Notes: generated from the sequence alone by a model not told the origin. 64,000 bases of DNA from Paracholeplasma manati (GCF_025742995.1 NZ_JAOVQM010000002.1:394112-458111); one strand, 5' to 3'; counted from the stretch's first letter, positions 28,022-37,701 are shown. A program made the numbers and translations.

Positions 28022-28332
28022 AAAAAATCATTAAAACGATCGACATCGTTAAAGTCACAGATGTTAAAGTTTACGATATGGAAAAGAGTTCACCATTCTT
28101 TGATTATGTCGTTTTAGCAACCGCGAATGAACGCCAATCCAACGCGTTGATTCAATATTTGAAAGAATCGGTTGGTACCGAACAAATCCGCGGATTTGAA
28201 GGCAAAACAGGCGGATGGCTATTGGTCGATATGGGTGAGGTTATACTACACTTATTTTCCAAAGAAATGCGCGACTATTATGGTTTCGATAAACGCTTAA
28301 TGGGACTTAAATTAGTCGATATCAAAGCGTAA
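28009..28332 (+). CDS. rsfS: Ribosome silencing factor RsfS
   Basis: A 107-residue member of the Iojap/RsfS family that binds L14 on the 50S subunit and blocks subunit joining under starvation. Conserved features are V-Y-D-M-x-K-S-S-P-F-F-D-Y-V-V-L-A-T, G-G-W-L-L-V-D-M-G-E-V-I-L-H-L-F and a final R-x-Y-Y-G-F/L-D-K. AAGGAGA precedes the ATG. It lies in the Bacillus order yqeK-rsfS-yqeM. Confidence 0.93.
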   Translation: MELLEKIIKTIDIVKVTDVKVYDMEKSSPFFDYVVLATANERQSNALIQYLKESVGTEQIRGFEGKTGGWLLVDMGEVILHLFSKEMRDYYGFDKRLMGLKLVDIKA

Positions 28333-28334
28333 TC

Positions 28335-28979
28335 ATGTCATTTCAAGATTTATATGTCCAATTGATTGAGGACATCGATTATGATCCCATCATCGAGTGG
28401 ATTAAACCACATTTGAAACCATCTCAACGCATCCTTGATGCAGGGTGTGGTTCCGGTGTAATTTTAGTACCCCTCACAAAAGCAGGGTATGATGTGGTTG
28501 GTGTCGATATCGATACTAAGATGTTGTCTTATGCCCAACAAGCTTTATTTGAAGCTGCCTTACCTGTGCAATTATATGAACACGACTTGAGAACCCCACT
28601 CTCACAAACGTTTGATGTGATATTATTGTTTAATGACGTGGTCAATTACTTTAAAGGGGTAAAAACAGTCTTCAAAACGCTTAAAAAAGCGCTCAATCCA
28701 AATGGGTTCATCCTGATGGATTTTTATAAAGAAGACTATTTATCGGTTATGTATTGGTATGAAGAAGCGGAAACATCCCCGATTCACTATCGATGGACTT
28801 CACGCGTTAAAGGGGTTTGTTTAACCCACACAATCACAAACTATAAAGATACGTATGAGGTTAAACAATATGTATATCCAGTCGATTATTATCGAACTGT
28901 CTTAGAATCTTTGGGTCTAACGGTTGTCATTACTGAGGGACCAGATGAACGAAAACATTACTTGAAAGCGAGCTTGTAG
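28335..28979 (+). CDS. yqeM: Class I SAM-dependent methyltransferase (YqeM type)
   Basis: A 214-residue methyltransferase. The SAM-binding motif I-L-D-A-G-C-G-S-G is at about residues 33-41, with V-V-G-V-D-I-D in strand 2 and a hydrophobic L-L-F-N-D-V-V-N-Y motif. Position after rsfS matches Bacillus yqeM, whose substrate is unknown. It starts two bases after rsfS and ends inside a terminator hairpin. Confidence 0.85.
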   Translation: MSFQDLYVQLIEDIDYDPIIEWIKPHLKPSQRILDAGCGSGVILVPLTKAGYDVVGVDIDTKMLSYAQQALFEAALPVQLYEHDLRTPLSQTFDVILLFNDVVNYFKGVKTVFKTLKKALNPNGFILMDFYKEDYLSVMYWYEEAETSPIHYRWTSRVKGVCLTHTITNYKDTYEVKQYVYPVDYYRTVLESLGLTVVITEGPDERKHYLKASL

Positions 28980-28989
28980 CTCGTTTTTT
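28968..28989 (+). terminator. Terminator after yqeM
   Basis: CGAGC-TTGTA-GCTCG followed by six T; the yqeM stop codon lies in the loop. Confidence 0.75.
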
Positions 28990-29034
28990 CTTTTATTCAG
29001 GGGTTGTTTTGTATATATTATATGAGGTGAAATC

Positions 29035-29529
29035 ATGAAAAAAATCATACCATTGGTCTTGATCATTTTAATCATTGCAGGCTTGTTGATTGTACCTAGA
29101 ATACAAAGCGTTGAAAAAGCAGAACCGGTCACGAAACCCACGCTCATTAAAGTAGAAATCCGTGGGGCTGTGAAGATGCCTGGGGTATATGAAGTGGTTT
29201 CAGGGACAACCCTAGAAACCCTCATTGCTTTCGCGATGGGCACGGATGTATCCGCAGATCTGCGTCAAATCAATTTAACGGCACCCTTGATGGATGGTGT
29301 AAAGTATGTTATCCCAACCAATACAGAAGAAACCACAGATAAAATCAATATCAATCAAGCTACCCTAGAAATGCTGATAACACTGCCAGGGATTGGTAAA
29401 GTAACCGCACAACGCATCCTGGATTTCAGAGCGAAAGAAGGGCCTTTTATGCGGATTGAAGACATTCAATTGGTATCAGGCATTGGGGCTCAAACCTATG
29501 AAAATATTCAAGCGTTTATTACCATCTAG
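29035..29529 (+). CDS. comEA: Competence protein ComEA
   Basis: Membrane-anchored DNA receptor for uptake of exogenous DNA. The 164 residues show one N-terminal transmembrane helix (about 4-20), an SLBB domain (about 44-95, with V-E-I-R-G-A-V-K-x-P-G-V-Y-E), a short linker, and a helix-hairpin-helix DNA-binding domain (about 105-163) with I-N-I-N-Q-A-T-L-E-M-L-I-T-L-P-G-I-G. GAGGTGA precedes the ATG. comEC follows with a 32-base overlap; comEB is absent from the usual slot. Confidence 0.93.
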   Translation: MKKIIPLVLIILIIAGLLIVPRIQSVEKAEPVTKPTLIKVEIRGAVKMPGVYEVVSGTTLETLIAFAMGTDVSADLRQINLTAPLMDGVKYVIPTNTEETTDKININQATLEMLITLPGIGKVTAQRILDFRAKEGPFMRIEDIQLVSGIGAQTYENIQAFITI

Positions 29530-31588
29530 TCACATCCATTTATACGCGATAGGGCTAGGTTTGGCGTGGTTAGCCTACAGGCATTGGTGGGCTTGGATAC
29601 CCCTTTTACTGTACGCTTATTGGATGAGAAAACAACGCATTTCAAAAAGCATTTGGGTGATGATGATTTTGTTTTATGGGTGGACTTGGTATGTTTTCGA
29701 ACAACCGATACCAACCCCAAACCCTCAGGGCATCATCGTCCAACAAGAAGATGTGAAAGCAGGGTATCGATACACCGTTCAATATGGGCTTTACCGCTAT
29801 CATTTATATACACCTGAAGTGCTCAATATTGGATCCATCATCAGCGTTGAAGGTGATTTTAAAACATTTGAAACAGATCGTTTTGAAGGGGCATTTTCCC
29901 CAAAAGATTATTATCGCTCTAAATGGGTTACGCATGTGATTTATCAACCCAAAATTATCCAACAACATCAGATCTGGATACCCCATCAAATCCATCAAGA
30001 TTTAAAACAACATATTGGACAATTACCGACATATACACAAGTGTTTGTCAGTAGTTTGGTTTTGGGTATTTTTGAATCGGATATGAAGGCGCGTATCTCA
30101 AAGATTGGTATTACACATTTATTCGTCCTATCGGGTTTACATGTGACGGTATTGATGGGGATTCTAAATCGATGTTTATGGTTTTTGCCAAAGAAGATTA
30201 AATTGGGTTTAGAAACGGTTCTGTTATTCACTTATTTATGGGTGACACTCTTCCCCATATCATTGATACGTGCTGTGATTCAAACCCTATTATTTGAGTG
30301 GTTAAATCACGACAAAATCCGTTATACAAGGTTAGATGCATTTTCGTTCACCTGGGTGCTGATGCTAATCATCAACCCTTACTATTTAAGCAATACCAGT
30401 TTTCAACTGACATTTTTGGTCAGTTTTCTATTCATCATTAGCAACTTTAAAACCGACGCCTTAGGCATGATGGTATCGACATTCTCAGCCCAAACGTTGG
30501 TGTTACCGATTACCAGCAAAATAACCAATCAAGTATATCCTTTGGCCTTTTTGGTTGCGCCATGGTTTATACCAGTGTTTAGTTATGTGCTATTACCTTT
30601 ATCGTGGTTAGCGCTTTGGGATAAACTAGGGATGATTCTAAACCCTGTGTTTGAGTTGGTTTTAAACACCATAGGGTTTTTAGAAGCAGGGGCTTTTTAT
30701 TTTACAATACCTGTTTTGAGTGGGATTTTCGCCCTCTTTTATTGGATTTTATGGGGGATGGCTTCTATTGGTCCCTACAAGATTAAAAAAGCGTATCGAA
30801 TGACTTATGTGGTTCTATTTTTGGTATTGATTCCGCAGTTAAAGTACCTTAATCCTATCGGAAAGGTGACCTTTCTTTCCGTTGGACAAGGTGACACCAC
30901 CATCATTGAAAGACCTTTCCGTCAATGTACGGTTGTGATCGATGCGTTCGGTGATGTGATGGATTATTTGTATTTACAGCACATCCAAACCATCGACTAT
31001 TTAATCATCACACATGGGGATTTTGATCATCATAGAGAAACTGAACCTATTCTGAATTCATTTCAAGTCAAACAATTGGTTTTATCCAAATACGATGAAG
31101 GCGATTTTGAAGCATCGATGCGAAAGTATCATCCTTTGTACGTGAAACAAGGCGATAAACTGCCCTGTGGTGACATCGAACTAAACATTTTATCACCCAT
31201 TCATAAAAGCAATGATGACAATGAAAATTCAATTGTTATTCAAACCAAAATTCGAGATACAACCTATTTATTTATGGGTGATTTGGGTGTATCCGGAGAA
31301 ACAACATTGGTGAATCAAAATCAAGAATTGAGTAGTGATATTTTAAAAGTCGGACACCACGGGTCAATCACATCCTCCCACATATCGTTTTTGACCCGTG
31401 TGAATCCCAAAATCGCGATTATTTCAGCGGGGGTGGATAATCATTTTGGTCATCCCCATCCTGCCGTAGTTGACCGTTTGAAACAACGAGGTATAGATGT
31501 CTATCAAACCAATGTCGTTCAAACCATCACCTTCATCGATTTACCGTTTTATAAACGACATATCATTTTAGTGCACAAAAAGGGGTAA
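29498..31588 (+). CDS. comEC: DNA uptake channel protein ComEC/Rec2
   Basis: A polytopic membrane protein that moves single-stranded DNA into the cell. The 696 residues show N-terminal helices with an OB-like loop, the Competence domain (V-L-S-G-L-H-V-T and several helices, about 200-430), and a C-terminal metallo-beta-lactamase domain with H506-G-D508-F-D510-H511 and G-H-H-G-S. The metal ligands are intact, so it may act as the nuclease that degrades the other strand. The ATG at 29498 is preferred over one at 29456, which lies deeper inside comEA. Confidence 0.92.
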   Translation: MKIFKRLLPSSHIHLYAIGLGLAWLAYRHWWAWIPLLLYAYWMRKQRISKSIWVMMILFYGWTWYVFEQPIPTPNPQGIIVQQEDVKAGYRYTVQYGLYRYHLYTPEVLNIGSIISVEGDFKTFETDRFEGAFSPKDYYRSKWVTHVIYQPKIIQQHQIWIPHQIHQDLKQHIGQLPTYTQVFVSSLVLGIFESDMKARISKIGITHLFVLSGLHVTVLMGILNRCLWFLPKKIKLGLETVLLFTYLWVTLFPISLIRAVIQTLLFEWLNHDKIRYTRLDAFSFTWVLMLIINPYYLSNTSFQLTFLVSFLFIISNFKTDALGMMVSTFSAQTLVLPITSKITNQVYPLAFLVAPWFIPVFSYVLLPLSWLALWDKLGMILNPVFELVLNTIGFLEAGAFYFTIPVLSGIFALFYWILWGMASIGPYKIKKAYRMTYVVLFLVLIPQLKYLNPIGKVTFLSVGQGDTTIIERPFRQCTVVIDAFGDVMDYLYLQHIQTIDYLIITHGDFDHHRETEPILNSFQVKQLVLSKYDEGDFEASMRKYHPLYVKQGDKLPCGDIELNILSPIHKSNDDNENSIVIQTKIRDTTYLFMGDLGVSGETTLVNQNQELSSDILKVGHHGSITSSHISFLTRVNPKIAIISAGVDNHFGHPHPAVVDRLKQRGIDVYQTNVVQTITFIDLPFYKRHIILVHKKG

Positions 31589-31595
31589 AATATAG

Positions 31596-31601
31596 TATAA
31601 T
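31596..31601 (+). promoter_or_regulatory. -10 element of holA
   Basis: TATAAT lies 25 bases before the holA start, followed by the ribosome site GAGGGAG. No good -35 is seen. Confidence 0.4.
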
Positions 31602-31626
31602 ATTCATTAAGAAAGAGGGAGATTTC

Positions 31627-32577
31627 ATGCCTGATTTAATGTATCTTTTTATCGGTAATGACCCATTTTTAGTTGAAAATGCAGTGGAACAATTGGTCAA
31701 GAAATTGAATGTAGATCCATTCAACGTCTTAACCTATGATTTAGAAGAACATGGTCTCGATGAATTACTCCAAGAAATGAACACCATTTCTTTTTTCGCC
31801 GATAAAAAAATCATCAAAGTGAAAAATCCGTGGGTATTTTATGACGAACGTGCTGATGATTATCTACCAGACTTCATCAAATATTTCCACAACCCCAATG
31901 AAGATACTACCCTCATCTTTTTACTTGAACGGGGCATGGATGCGAGCCTAGCAGCTTCAAAAGAAGCGAAAAAATACGTGCGCATTGAAACTGTCGCAGA
32001 TATGGCAAAAGAAGATTTCAAACCTTATGTTAAAAAAGCGTTTGAATCGTTAAAGTACACCATTGAAGACTTGGCGGTCGATGAACTGTTAGAAAGAACG
32101 AATTTCGATATTTCAATGCTCAATAATGAGATTGCAAAACTCAAATTATTCGCATTTGATGATAAACGTATCACGTTAAAAGACATCAAACAATTGGTTG
32201 CGAGAAACTTAGAAGAAAATATCTTTGAATTAACCAATGCAGTACTAGCGAAAAATAAAAAGCGCATTTTGGAAGTTTATTATGATTTGTTGGAAAAAAA
32301 CGAAGACCCTATTCGCATCATTTTCAACATCGCTTCTAAACTCAAAGAAACCATTCAAACCAAACAGTTGTTAGAAAAAGGATACAACCAAGAAGCGATT
32401 GCATCCTATTTCAACGTCAAATCCAGCAAAGCTTACTACATGGTGAAGAATGCACAGCAGATTTCAAAACAAAATTTAGAGTCATTATATGAAAAATTGT
32501 CCAACCTCGACTTTGACATCAAGTCAGGTCGCATGGACAAAAAGTTAGGCTTAGAATTATTCTTATTGGAGGTTTAA
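31627..32577 (+). CDS. holA: DNA polymerase III delta subunit
   Basis: Clamp-loader subunit that opens the beta clamp. The 316 residues match the family; the N-terminus carries the L-F-I-G-N-D-P-F-L pattern, then the typical alternating AAA+-like helices, and the C-terminal collar domain I-R-I-I-F-N-I-A-S-K-L-K-E. It follows comEC as in Bacillus subtilis, with rpsT next on the other strand. The next gene starts one base after its stop. Confidence 0.92.
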   Translation: MPDLMYLFIGNDPFLVENAVEQLVKKLNVDPFNVLTYDLEEHGLDELLQEMNTISFFADKKIIKVKNPWVFYDERADDYLPDFIKYFHNPNEDTTLIFLLERGMDASLAASKEAKKYVRIETVADMAKEDFKPYVKKAFESLKYTIEDLAVDELLERTNFDISMLNNEIAKLKLFAFDDKRITLKDIKQLVARNLEENIFELTNAVLAKNKKRILEVYYDLLEKNEDPIRIIFNIASKLKETIQTKQLLEKGYNQEAIASYFNVKSSKAYYMVKNAQQISKQNLESLYEKLSNLDFDIKSGRMDKKLGLELFLLEV

Positions 32578-32578
32578 T

Positions 32579-33247
32579 ATGTTGGTAGAAAAATATGAGC
32601 ACATCCTGGTCTTCGATTTTGAAACCACAGGTTTATCTCCGAAAACCGATAATGTCATCGAAATTGGGGCGGTCTTGTTAAAACGGGACCCCATTTTAAT
32701 GCAATACCGTGCCGAACAAGAGTTATCTGTTTTGATTCGTCAAGATCGACCTTTGCCAGCCAAAATCATTGAAATCACCCACATTACCGATGAAATGTTG
32801 TTGCGTGATGGCATCGAAGAAGCAGATGCTTTCAATCAACTCAAATCAATGATTCGTCCAAATACGCTCCTAGTCGCCTATAACATCGCATTTGATTATG
32901 GGTTTTTAAAAGCACTCTATCGTAAACATGTAGATTCATTCTATGAAATAGAGGAAGACTTATTAGACGTGATGGCCATCTATCGCGATCGTCATCCATT
33001 CCCACACCGTTTGGATAATGTCGTAATCACCTATCAAATTGATCATAAAAATACCCACCGCGCGATCGACGATGTGAAAGCAACCCTCAAAGGATTAACA
33101 GCGATGATCAAGGAACGCGATACGGTGGATAAATATATCAACGTGATTGGATACAATCCAAAATACCCACCGACATATCCACTCAATAAAAATGTTCGAA
33201 TGGTCCCACAATATGGGAACCGCTTAGAGATTGAGAAGCTAAAATAA
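32579..33247 (+). CDS. DEDDh 3'-5' exonuclease (DnaQ/PolC-epsilon-like)
   Basis: A 222-residue exonuclease with all DEDDh residues: Asp13 and Glu15 in V-F-D-F-E-T-T-G, a middle Asp in N-I-A-F-D-Y-G-F-L, and the final H-R-A-I-D-D pair. A polymerase III proofreading or repair/RNA trimming role are both possible. The domain is standalone with a short basic C-terminal extension. It is placed behind holA (one-base gap), so it probably serves replication or repair. The terminator between it and rpsT has weak T-content on its side. Confidence 0.88.
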   Translation: MLVEKYEHILVFDFETTGLSPKTDNVIEIGAVLLKRDPILMQYRAEQELSVLIRQDRPLPAKIIEITHITDEMLLRDGIEEADAFNQLKSMIRPNTLLVAYNIAFDYGFLKALYRKHVDSFYEIEEDLLDVMAIYRDRHPFPHRLDNVVITYQIDHKNTHRAIDDVKATLKGLTAMIKERDTVDKYINVIGYNPKYPPTYPLNKNVRMVPQYGNRLEIEKLK

Positions 33248-33270
33248 AAAAAAACACATCCGAGATGTGC
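33245..33270 (-). terminator. Terminator of rpsT
   Basis: CACATC-CGA-GATGTG (33255-33269) has an A-run of about ten bases on the left, giving a U-tract for the minus-strand rpsT transcript. Confidence 0.8.
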
Positions 33271-33534
33271 TTATTGTAGTTTGTTAACTAATAGTGCAAG
33301 TTGAGATTTGTGGTTGGCAACAAAGTTTTTGTGGAAAATACCTTTGGCTTGTCCCTTATCCAATTTCTTATTTGCAAAAGATAGATTGACTAATGCCTTT
33401 TCCTTATCTCCAGCAGCTACTGCTTTCTCTACTGCTTTGATAGCGGTTTTGGTAGAAGATTTGAATGATGCATTGATTAATCTGCGCTTTTCGTTTGTCT
33501 TGATACGTTTGATTTGTTGTTTGATGTTAGCCAT
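33271..33534 (-). CDS. rpsT: 30S ribosomal protein S20
   Basis: An 87-residue basic protein that binds 16S rRNA. The family pattern is clear: M-A-N-I-K-Q-Q-I-K-R-I-K-T-N-E-K-R-R at the N-terminus, S-x-x-K-T-A-I-K-A-V-E in the middle, and K-G-I-F-H-K-N-x-x-x-x-H-K-S-Q-L at the end. The ATG with GGGAGGTGA five bases upstream is chosen over an upstream ATG. Convergent with the exonuclease gene and divergent from pgsA, as rpsT beside holA in Bacillus. Confidence 0.96.
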   Translation of the reverse strand: MANIKQQIKRIKTNEKRRLINASFKSSTKTAIKAVEKAVAAGDKEKALVNLSFANKKLDKGQAKGIFHKNFVANHKSQLALLVNKLQ

Positions 33535-33563
33535 AATGTCACCTCCCGTGATAAGCAACTCAA

Positions 33564-33592
33564 ATTATACCAAATGGCATTTTAAAAAGCAA
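33564..33592 (-). promoter_or_regulatory. Promoter of rpsT
   Basis: On the minus strand TTGCTT (33592-33587), 17 bases, then TGG-TATAAT (-10 at 33569-33564). The same TTGCTT -35 occurs at hup. Confidence 0.75.
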
Positions 33593-33609
33593 CTATTAAA
33601 GGAAAAATA

Positions 33610-33618
33610 TGTTAAAAT
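33610..33618 (+). promoter_or_regulatory. Extended -10 of pgsA
   Basis: TGT-TAAAAT, 23 bases upstream of the pgsA start. Weak alone, but it fits the extended -10 pattern seen elsewhere in the window. Confidence 0.4.
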
Positions 33619-33641
33619 AAGTTGAAAGAGAGAGATGATGG

Positions 33642-34211
33642 ATGACATTGCCAAATAAACTCACTTTAAGCCGTTTCGTAGCGATTCCGGTGATGGTGAT
33701 TATTAGTTTTTTAGAACCGCTTAGAAGCGTGGATAATGTGCTTTTCGGATTGGATTTTGCACAGTTATTCTTCGCGATTTTATTTGTATTAGCCAGTTTT
33801 ACAGATTTCCTCGATGGGTACCTTGCGAGAAAATATAACCAAGTGACCACCTTTGGTAAATTTACCGATCCAATCGCGGATAAATTACTAGTCCTAACTG
33901 CGTTTTTATACCTTCAATCGATGGGTGATCGTGTACTTTGGTGGATGACTTTAATTGTAGTTGCGAGAGAATTCATCGTAACAGGGGTACGCTTATTGGC
34001 AGTTGAAAAAGGGAAAGTCATCGCAGCCAGCCCATTTGGTAAACTCAAAATGGTCTCAACTGTGGTAGCACTCGTGGTATTATTATTCAATGATTTTGGA
34101 TTACCAACGGTGATTGGAGACGTCTTGTTGTGGTTAGCGCTCCTATTTACAGTATTATCAGGTGCGGACTATTTTTGGAAGAACCGCCACTTGGTATTTG
34201 AATCGATTTAA
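33642..34211 (+). CDS. pgsA: CDP-diacylglycerol-glycerol-3-phosphate 3-phosphatidyltransferase
   Basis: Makes phosphatidylglycerophosphate in the membrane. The 189 residues show the CDP-alcohol phosphotransferase motif: D-G-Y-L-A-R-x8-G-x3-D-x3-D (D-F-L-D-G-Y-L-A-R near residue 55, F-G-K-F-T-D-P-I-A-D-K after it), with five to six membrane helices. N-terminal L-P-N-K-L-T-L-S-R is typical. Position before recA matches Bacillus pgsA-cinA-recA, with cinA missing. Confidence 0.94.
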   Translation: MTLPNKLTLSRFVAIPVMVIISFLEPLRSVDNVLFGLDFAQLFFAILFVLASFTDFLDGYLARKYNQVTTFGKFTDPIADKLLVLTAFLYLQSMGDRVLWWMTLIVVAREFIVTGVRLLAVEKGKVIAASPFGKLKMVSTVVALVVLLFNDFGLPTVIGDVLLWLALLFTVLSGADYFWKNRHLVFESI

Positions 34212-34265
34212 AAAAAGAAAAATGCAACCATCCCGTTGTATATATAGATTATAGGAGGCCAAATA

Positions 34266-35255
34266 ATGGACGTTAAAAAACAAGAAGCATTGCTCAATGC
34301 GATGAAGCAAATAGAAAAACAATACGGTAAAGGCGCTGTCATGAAATTGGGCGATGAAGCCGATCGTCATGTCGAATCATCCCCATCGGGGTCGATTGCG
34401 TTAGACGTTGCTTTAGGCATTGGCGGTTACCCAAAGGGTAGAATCATCGAAATTTATGGACCAGAATCATCTGGTAAGACCACATTCGCGTTAACAGCGA
34501 TTGCAGAAGTACAAAGACAAGGTGGCTTCGCTGCGTTTATCGATGCGGAACATGCCTTAGACCCACAATACGCAAAAGCGTTGGGTGTCGATGTCGATAA
34601 CTTGATTCTTTCACAACCAGATACGGGTGAACAAGCGTTAGAAATTGCTGAAGCATTGATTCGTAGTGGTGCGATTGGCATCGTGGTTGTAGACTCGGTT
34701 GCGGCACTCGTTCCTGAAGCCGAAATCAATGGCGACATGGGGGATTCCCATGTGGGCTTACAAGCGCGTTTGATGAGCCAAGCGATGAGAAAATTGTCTG
34801 GGATCATCAACAAGACCAATACCATCGCGATTTTCATTAACCAAATTCGTGAAAAAGTCGGTGTTATGTTCGGCAACCCTGAAACCACATCCGGTGGTAG
34901 AGCACTCAAATTCTATGCATCGGTTAGACTTGAAGTTAGGAGAAGCGAACAAATTAAAGCAGGAAACGACGTGGTTGGGAATAAAGTCAACATTAAAGTC
35001 GTTAAGAATAAGGTTGCGCCACCATTTAAACAAGCCAGCGTGGATATTGTTTATGGCAAAGGTGTATCCAAAATGGGCGAACTCGTCGATTTAGCTGTTG
35101 AACTCGAAATCATCAAGAAATCTGGCGCATGGTATGCCTATGAAGGTGAAAAAATCGGACAAGGTAGAGAAAATGCCAAAGACTATTTAGAAACCCATGC
35201 TGATATGGCGAAAGACATTGAAGTCAAAGTCAGACAAGCTTATCAATTAACCTAA
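34266..35255 (+). CDS. recA: Recombinase RecA
   Basis: The DNA strand-exchange ATPase of homologous recombination. The 329 residues include Walker A G-P-E-S-S-G-K-T (about 65-72), the V-V-V-D-S-V-A-A-L Walker B region, the M-x-Q-A-M-R-K-L segment, and I-F-I-N-Q-I-R-E-K in loop L2. The acidic C-terminal tail of longer RecAs is short here. Strong AGGAGG ribosome site. No SOS box is visible in the 54-base gap to pgsA. Confidence 0.97.
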   Translation: MDVKKQEALLNAMKQIEKQYGKGAVMKLGDEADRHVESSPSGSIALDVALGIGGYPKGRIIEIYGPESSGKTTFALTAIAEVQRQGGFAAFIDAEHALDPQYAKALGVDVDNLILSQPDTGEQALEIAEALIRSGAIGIVVVDSVAALVPEAEINGDMGDSHVGLQARLMSQAMRKLSGIINKTNTIAIFINQIREKVGVMFGNPETTSGGRALKFYASVRLEVRRSEQIKAGNDVVGNKVNIKVVKNKVAPPFKQASVDIVYGKGVSKMGELVDLAVELEIIKKSGAWYAYEGEKIGQGRENAKDYLETHADMAKDIEVKVRQAYQLT

Positions 35256-35291
35256 AAAAATAGACGCTAGCGTTGGCTAGCGTCTTTTTTA
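35256..35291 (+). terminator. Bidirectional terminator after recA
   Basis: GACGCTAGC-GTTG-GCTAGCGTC (35263-35284) is a perfect 9-base stem with six T on the right and seven A on the left; it also ends the convergent gene. Confidence 0.9.
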
Positions 35292-35876
35292 TGCTGGAAT
35301 GATTTGTGTGCCGTCTTTAATCAAATCGATTGGTAGGCGGACATAGATGGTTCTTGCGAAAGCTTCACCCATAATGGTTTCTTCATAAGTGATTTTCGCA
35401 TATAAATAAGGACCCGATGCTTGAACAAATGGCAGTACATTTTGTTCCATATCATAATTAAAATTCAGTTGAACAGATCGAGCTGTACTTAAAGTGACGG
35501 ATTGCTCTGTCGAAACTTCAGTGTATTTTGCCCAGCGGGTTGCTAATTGAAATTGGATGCGAATATTGTTAATTGGGTTAATACCCGTTTCACGTGTGAG
35601 TGTATATTCTATCTTGTAATAACCACCAAGGTTATCCTCGTTTGGAAGACGAACTTGAGCAATTTTATAGTCAAGGCTGAACACGGGTAAATCATTTAAA
35701 CTAACCACATCAGCTTGCTTGTCTTCAAATAGTACAGGTTTGCTGTCAACATACTTTTGAATATAAATACTCGGTATAAATACCATTGGTAAGACGATAA
35801 AGAATAAAACCGCAAAAATCGCTAAACGGTGTTGATAAATCCAAGCCCATTTACTGATTTTTTTAACTTTTCTCAT
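35289..35876 (-). CDS. Hypothetical single-pass membrane protein
   Basis: I do not recognise this gene. The 195 residues begin with a basic N-terminus (M-R-K-V-K-K-I-S-K), one transmembrane helix near residues 17-38, and a beta-rich extracellular domain with Y-Y-K-I-E-Y-T-L-T-R-E-T-G and repeated alternating strands. The ATG at 35876 is preferred to the one 42 bases upstream because GAGGGA sits six bases before it. It occupies the interval between recA and rny where Bacillus has pbpX and others; no penicillin-binding features are seen. Confidence 0.6.
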   Translation of the reverse strand: MRKVKKISKWAWIYQHRLAIFAVLFFIVLPMVFIPSIYIQKYVDSKPVLFEDKQADVVSLNDLPVFSLDYKIAQVRLPNEDNLGGYYKIEYTLTRETGINPINNIRIQFQLATRWAKYTEVSTEQSVTLSTARSVQLNFNYDMEQNVLPFVQASGPYLYAKITYEETIMGEAFARTIYVRLPIDLIKDGTQIIPA

Positions 35877-35946
35877 AAAATCCCTCATTTCACGTAACCT
35901 TATTATACTACACGCCATTATAAAAAAAAAGTCAGAATGTAATGCG

Positions 35947-35975
35947 TTGACTAAAAGTCATTTCTCCTATATAAT
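35947..35975 (+). promoter_or_regulatory. Promoter of rny
   Basis: TTGACT (35947-35952), 17 bases, TATAAT (35970-35975). A leader of about 115 bases follows and contains an inverted repeat TATCAA-TT-TTGATA (36016-36029) of unknown meaning. Confidence 0.75.
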
Positions 35976-36099
35976 TAAATAGTAGTATGCAGGAATAAAA
36001 CCTTAAATAAAAGTATATCAATTTTGATAATGTTGTTTAATATATTTAACGCTCATGTAATGAAAAAGTAACAAATCAAAACAAATGGAGGAATGAACG

Positions 36100-37662
36100 A
36101 TGGAACATGTAGTATGGTCAATCGTCTCCATTTTGCTACTCGCTTTAGGCTTGGTTGGAGGCTTTATTTTCCGTGTGAAACAACACGAAAAGAGCTTACA
36201 AAATAGCCGTGAACAAGCAAAGAAAATTGTTGAAGAGGGCACTAAAGAAGCCGAAAAACTCAAAAAGGAAGCCATTCTAGAAGCACGTCAAAATATTTTT
36301 GATCAAAAACGTGAATTCGAACGTGATATGAAGGAACGTAAACAAGTCGTTCTCGATTTGGAAACCAAAATATCACAACGCGATGAAATGCTAAACAGAA
36401 GAGCAGCCAATTTGGACAAAAGAGAAGAATTTCTTGGACAAAAAGAAATCAAGCTGGACGAAAAGAAACAAGAACTTGAACAATTGAATGGCAAAGTGGA
36501 AGACATTTTGAAACAACAAGAAGCGAAATTAATGGAGATTTCAGGTATTTCCACAGAACAGGCACAAGCGATCATCATGGATCGTGTAAGACAAAACATG
36601 TCTGAGGAAATTTCAAATTACATTAAAGAAGAAGAAGAAAAAGCAAAATCAGAAGTAGATCAACGAGCGAAGAATCTATTGACTCTGGCAATTCAAAAAT
36701 ATGCCAGTGAAACAACAAGCGAAAGAACGGTATCAGTTGTATCCCTTCCAACCGATGAAATGAAGGGTAGAATCATTGGACGCGAAGGACGTAATATTCG
36801 CACCATTGAGGCATTAACCGGTGTTGACCTCATCATTGACGACACACCTGAAGCAGTCGTATTATCCGGATTTGATCCGATCAGAAGAGAAGTTGCAAAA
36901 CGTGCATTAACCGCCTTAGTTGAAGATGGTCGTATCCACCCGGGTCGCATCGAAGAAGTCGTGGATAGAGCACAACAAGAAGTCGATATGTTCATCCGTG
37001 AAGCGGGTGAAAATGCCGTATTCCAAACAGGTATTGGTAAACTCCATCCGGACTTAGTGAAACTATTGGGCCGCATGAGTTTTAGAACATCCTATGGACA
37101 AAACGTCCTTAAACACTCGATTGAAACAGCATTTTTAGCGGGTAAATTAGCCGCTGAAATCGGTGAAAATGAAGTGCTTGCAAAACGTGCAGGTCTACTC
37201 CATGATATCGGTAAAGCCGTTGACCACGAAGTCGAAGGTTCACACGTTGAAATCGGTGTTCAAATCGTATCCAAGTACCATGAACCAAAAGAAGTTATTG
37301 ACGCGATTGCATCACACCATGGCGACAAAGAACCACAATCCATCATCGCAGTGTTGGTAGCAGCCGCTGACGCACTTTCTGCAGCAAGACCAGGCGCACG
37401 TAGTGAATCAATTGATAACTACATCAAGCGTCTTGAACAATTAGAATCCATTTCTAACAAAGTTGCAGGGGTTGAACGTTCGTTTGCGATTCAAGCCGGT
37501 CGTGAAATTAGAGTCATCGTTAAACCCGATGAAGTGGATGATTTATCCACATTTAAAGTTGCTCGTGAAATCAAAGAACAAATTGAAGCAAACCTTCAAT
37601 ATCCAGGTACCATCAAAGTTACCGTTGTTAGAGAAACACGCGCTACAGATATTGCAAAATAA
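36100..37662 (+). CDS. rny: Ribonuclease Y
   Basis: A membrane-anchored endoribonuclease that starts mRNA decay in Firmicutes. The 520 residues match the family: N-terminal membrane helix (about 5-24), a long coiled coil (about 30-200) rich in Glu and Lys, a KH domain with [11 protein letters not shown] (about 228-238), and the HD domain with His368-Asp369 (L-L-H-D-I-G-K-A). GGAGGA ribosome site. ymdB follows, the same order as in Bacillus. Confidence 0.95.
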   Translation: MEHVVWSIVSILLLALGLVGGFIFRVKQHEKSLQNSREQAKKIVEEGTKEAEKLKKEAILEARQNIFDQKREFERDMKERKQVVLDLETKISQRDEMLNRRAANLDKREEFLGQKEIKLDEKKQELEQLNGKVEDILKQQEAKLMEISGISTEQAQAIIMDRVRQNMSEEISNYIKEEEEKAKSEVDQRAKNLLTLAIQKYASETTSERTVSVVSLPTDEMKGRIIGREGRNIRTIEALTGVDLIIDDTPEAVVLSGFDPIRREVAKRALTALVEDGRIHPGRIEEVVDRAQQEVDMFIREAGENAVFQTGIGKLHPDLVKLLGRMSFRTSYGQNVLKHSIETAFLAGKLAAEIGENEVLAKRAGLLHDIGKAVDHEVEGSHVEIGVQIVSKYHEPKEVIDAIASHHGDKEPQSIIAVLVAAADALSAARPGARSESIDNYIKRLEQLESISNKVAGVERSFAIQAGREIRVIVKPDEVDDLSTFKVAREIKEQIEANLQYPGTIKVTVVRETRATDIAK

Positions 37663-37685
37663 AAGGGGCTTGTCCCCTTTTTCTT
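37661..37685 (+). terminator. Terminator between rny and ymdB
   Basis: AAAAGGGG-CTTGT-CCCCTTTT followed by T-rich sequence. ymdB begins soon after, so read-through likely supplies it. Confidence 0.75.
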
Positions 37686-37701
37686 TTAAAGAAGGTGTAT
37701 G

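Noticed and set aside
34454..34909. Long minus-strand frame inside recA
   Set aside because: It lies fully inside the conserved recA frame, has no ribosome site or family resemblance, and arises from codon bias.
36016..36029. Palindrome in the rny leader as an operator
   Set aside because: Short A/T-rich inverted repeats are expected by chance here; no second copy was found.
36693..37076. Minus-strand frame inside rny
   Set aside because: Opposite strand of the conserved KH/HD region; no start signals.
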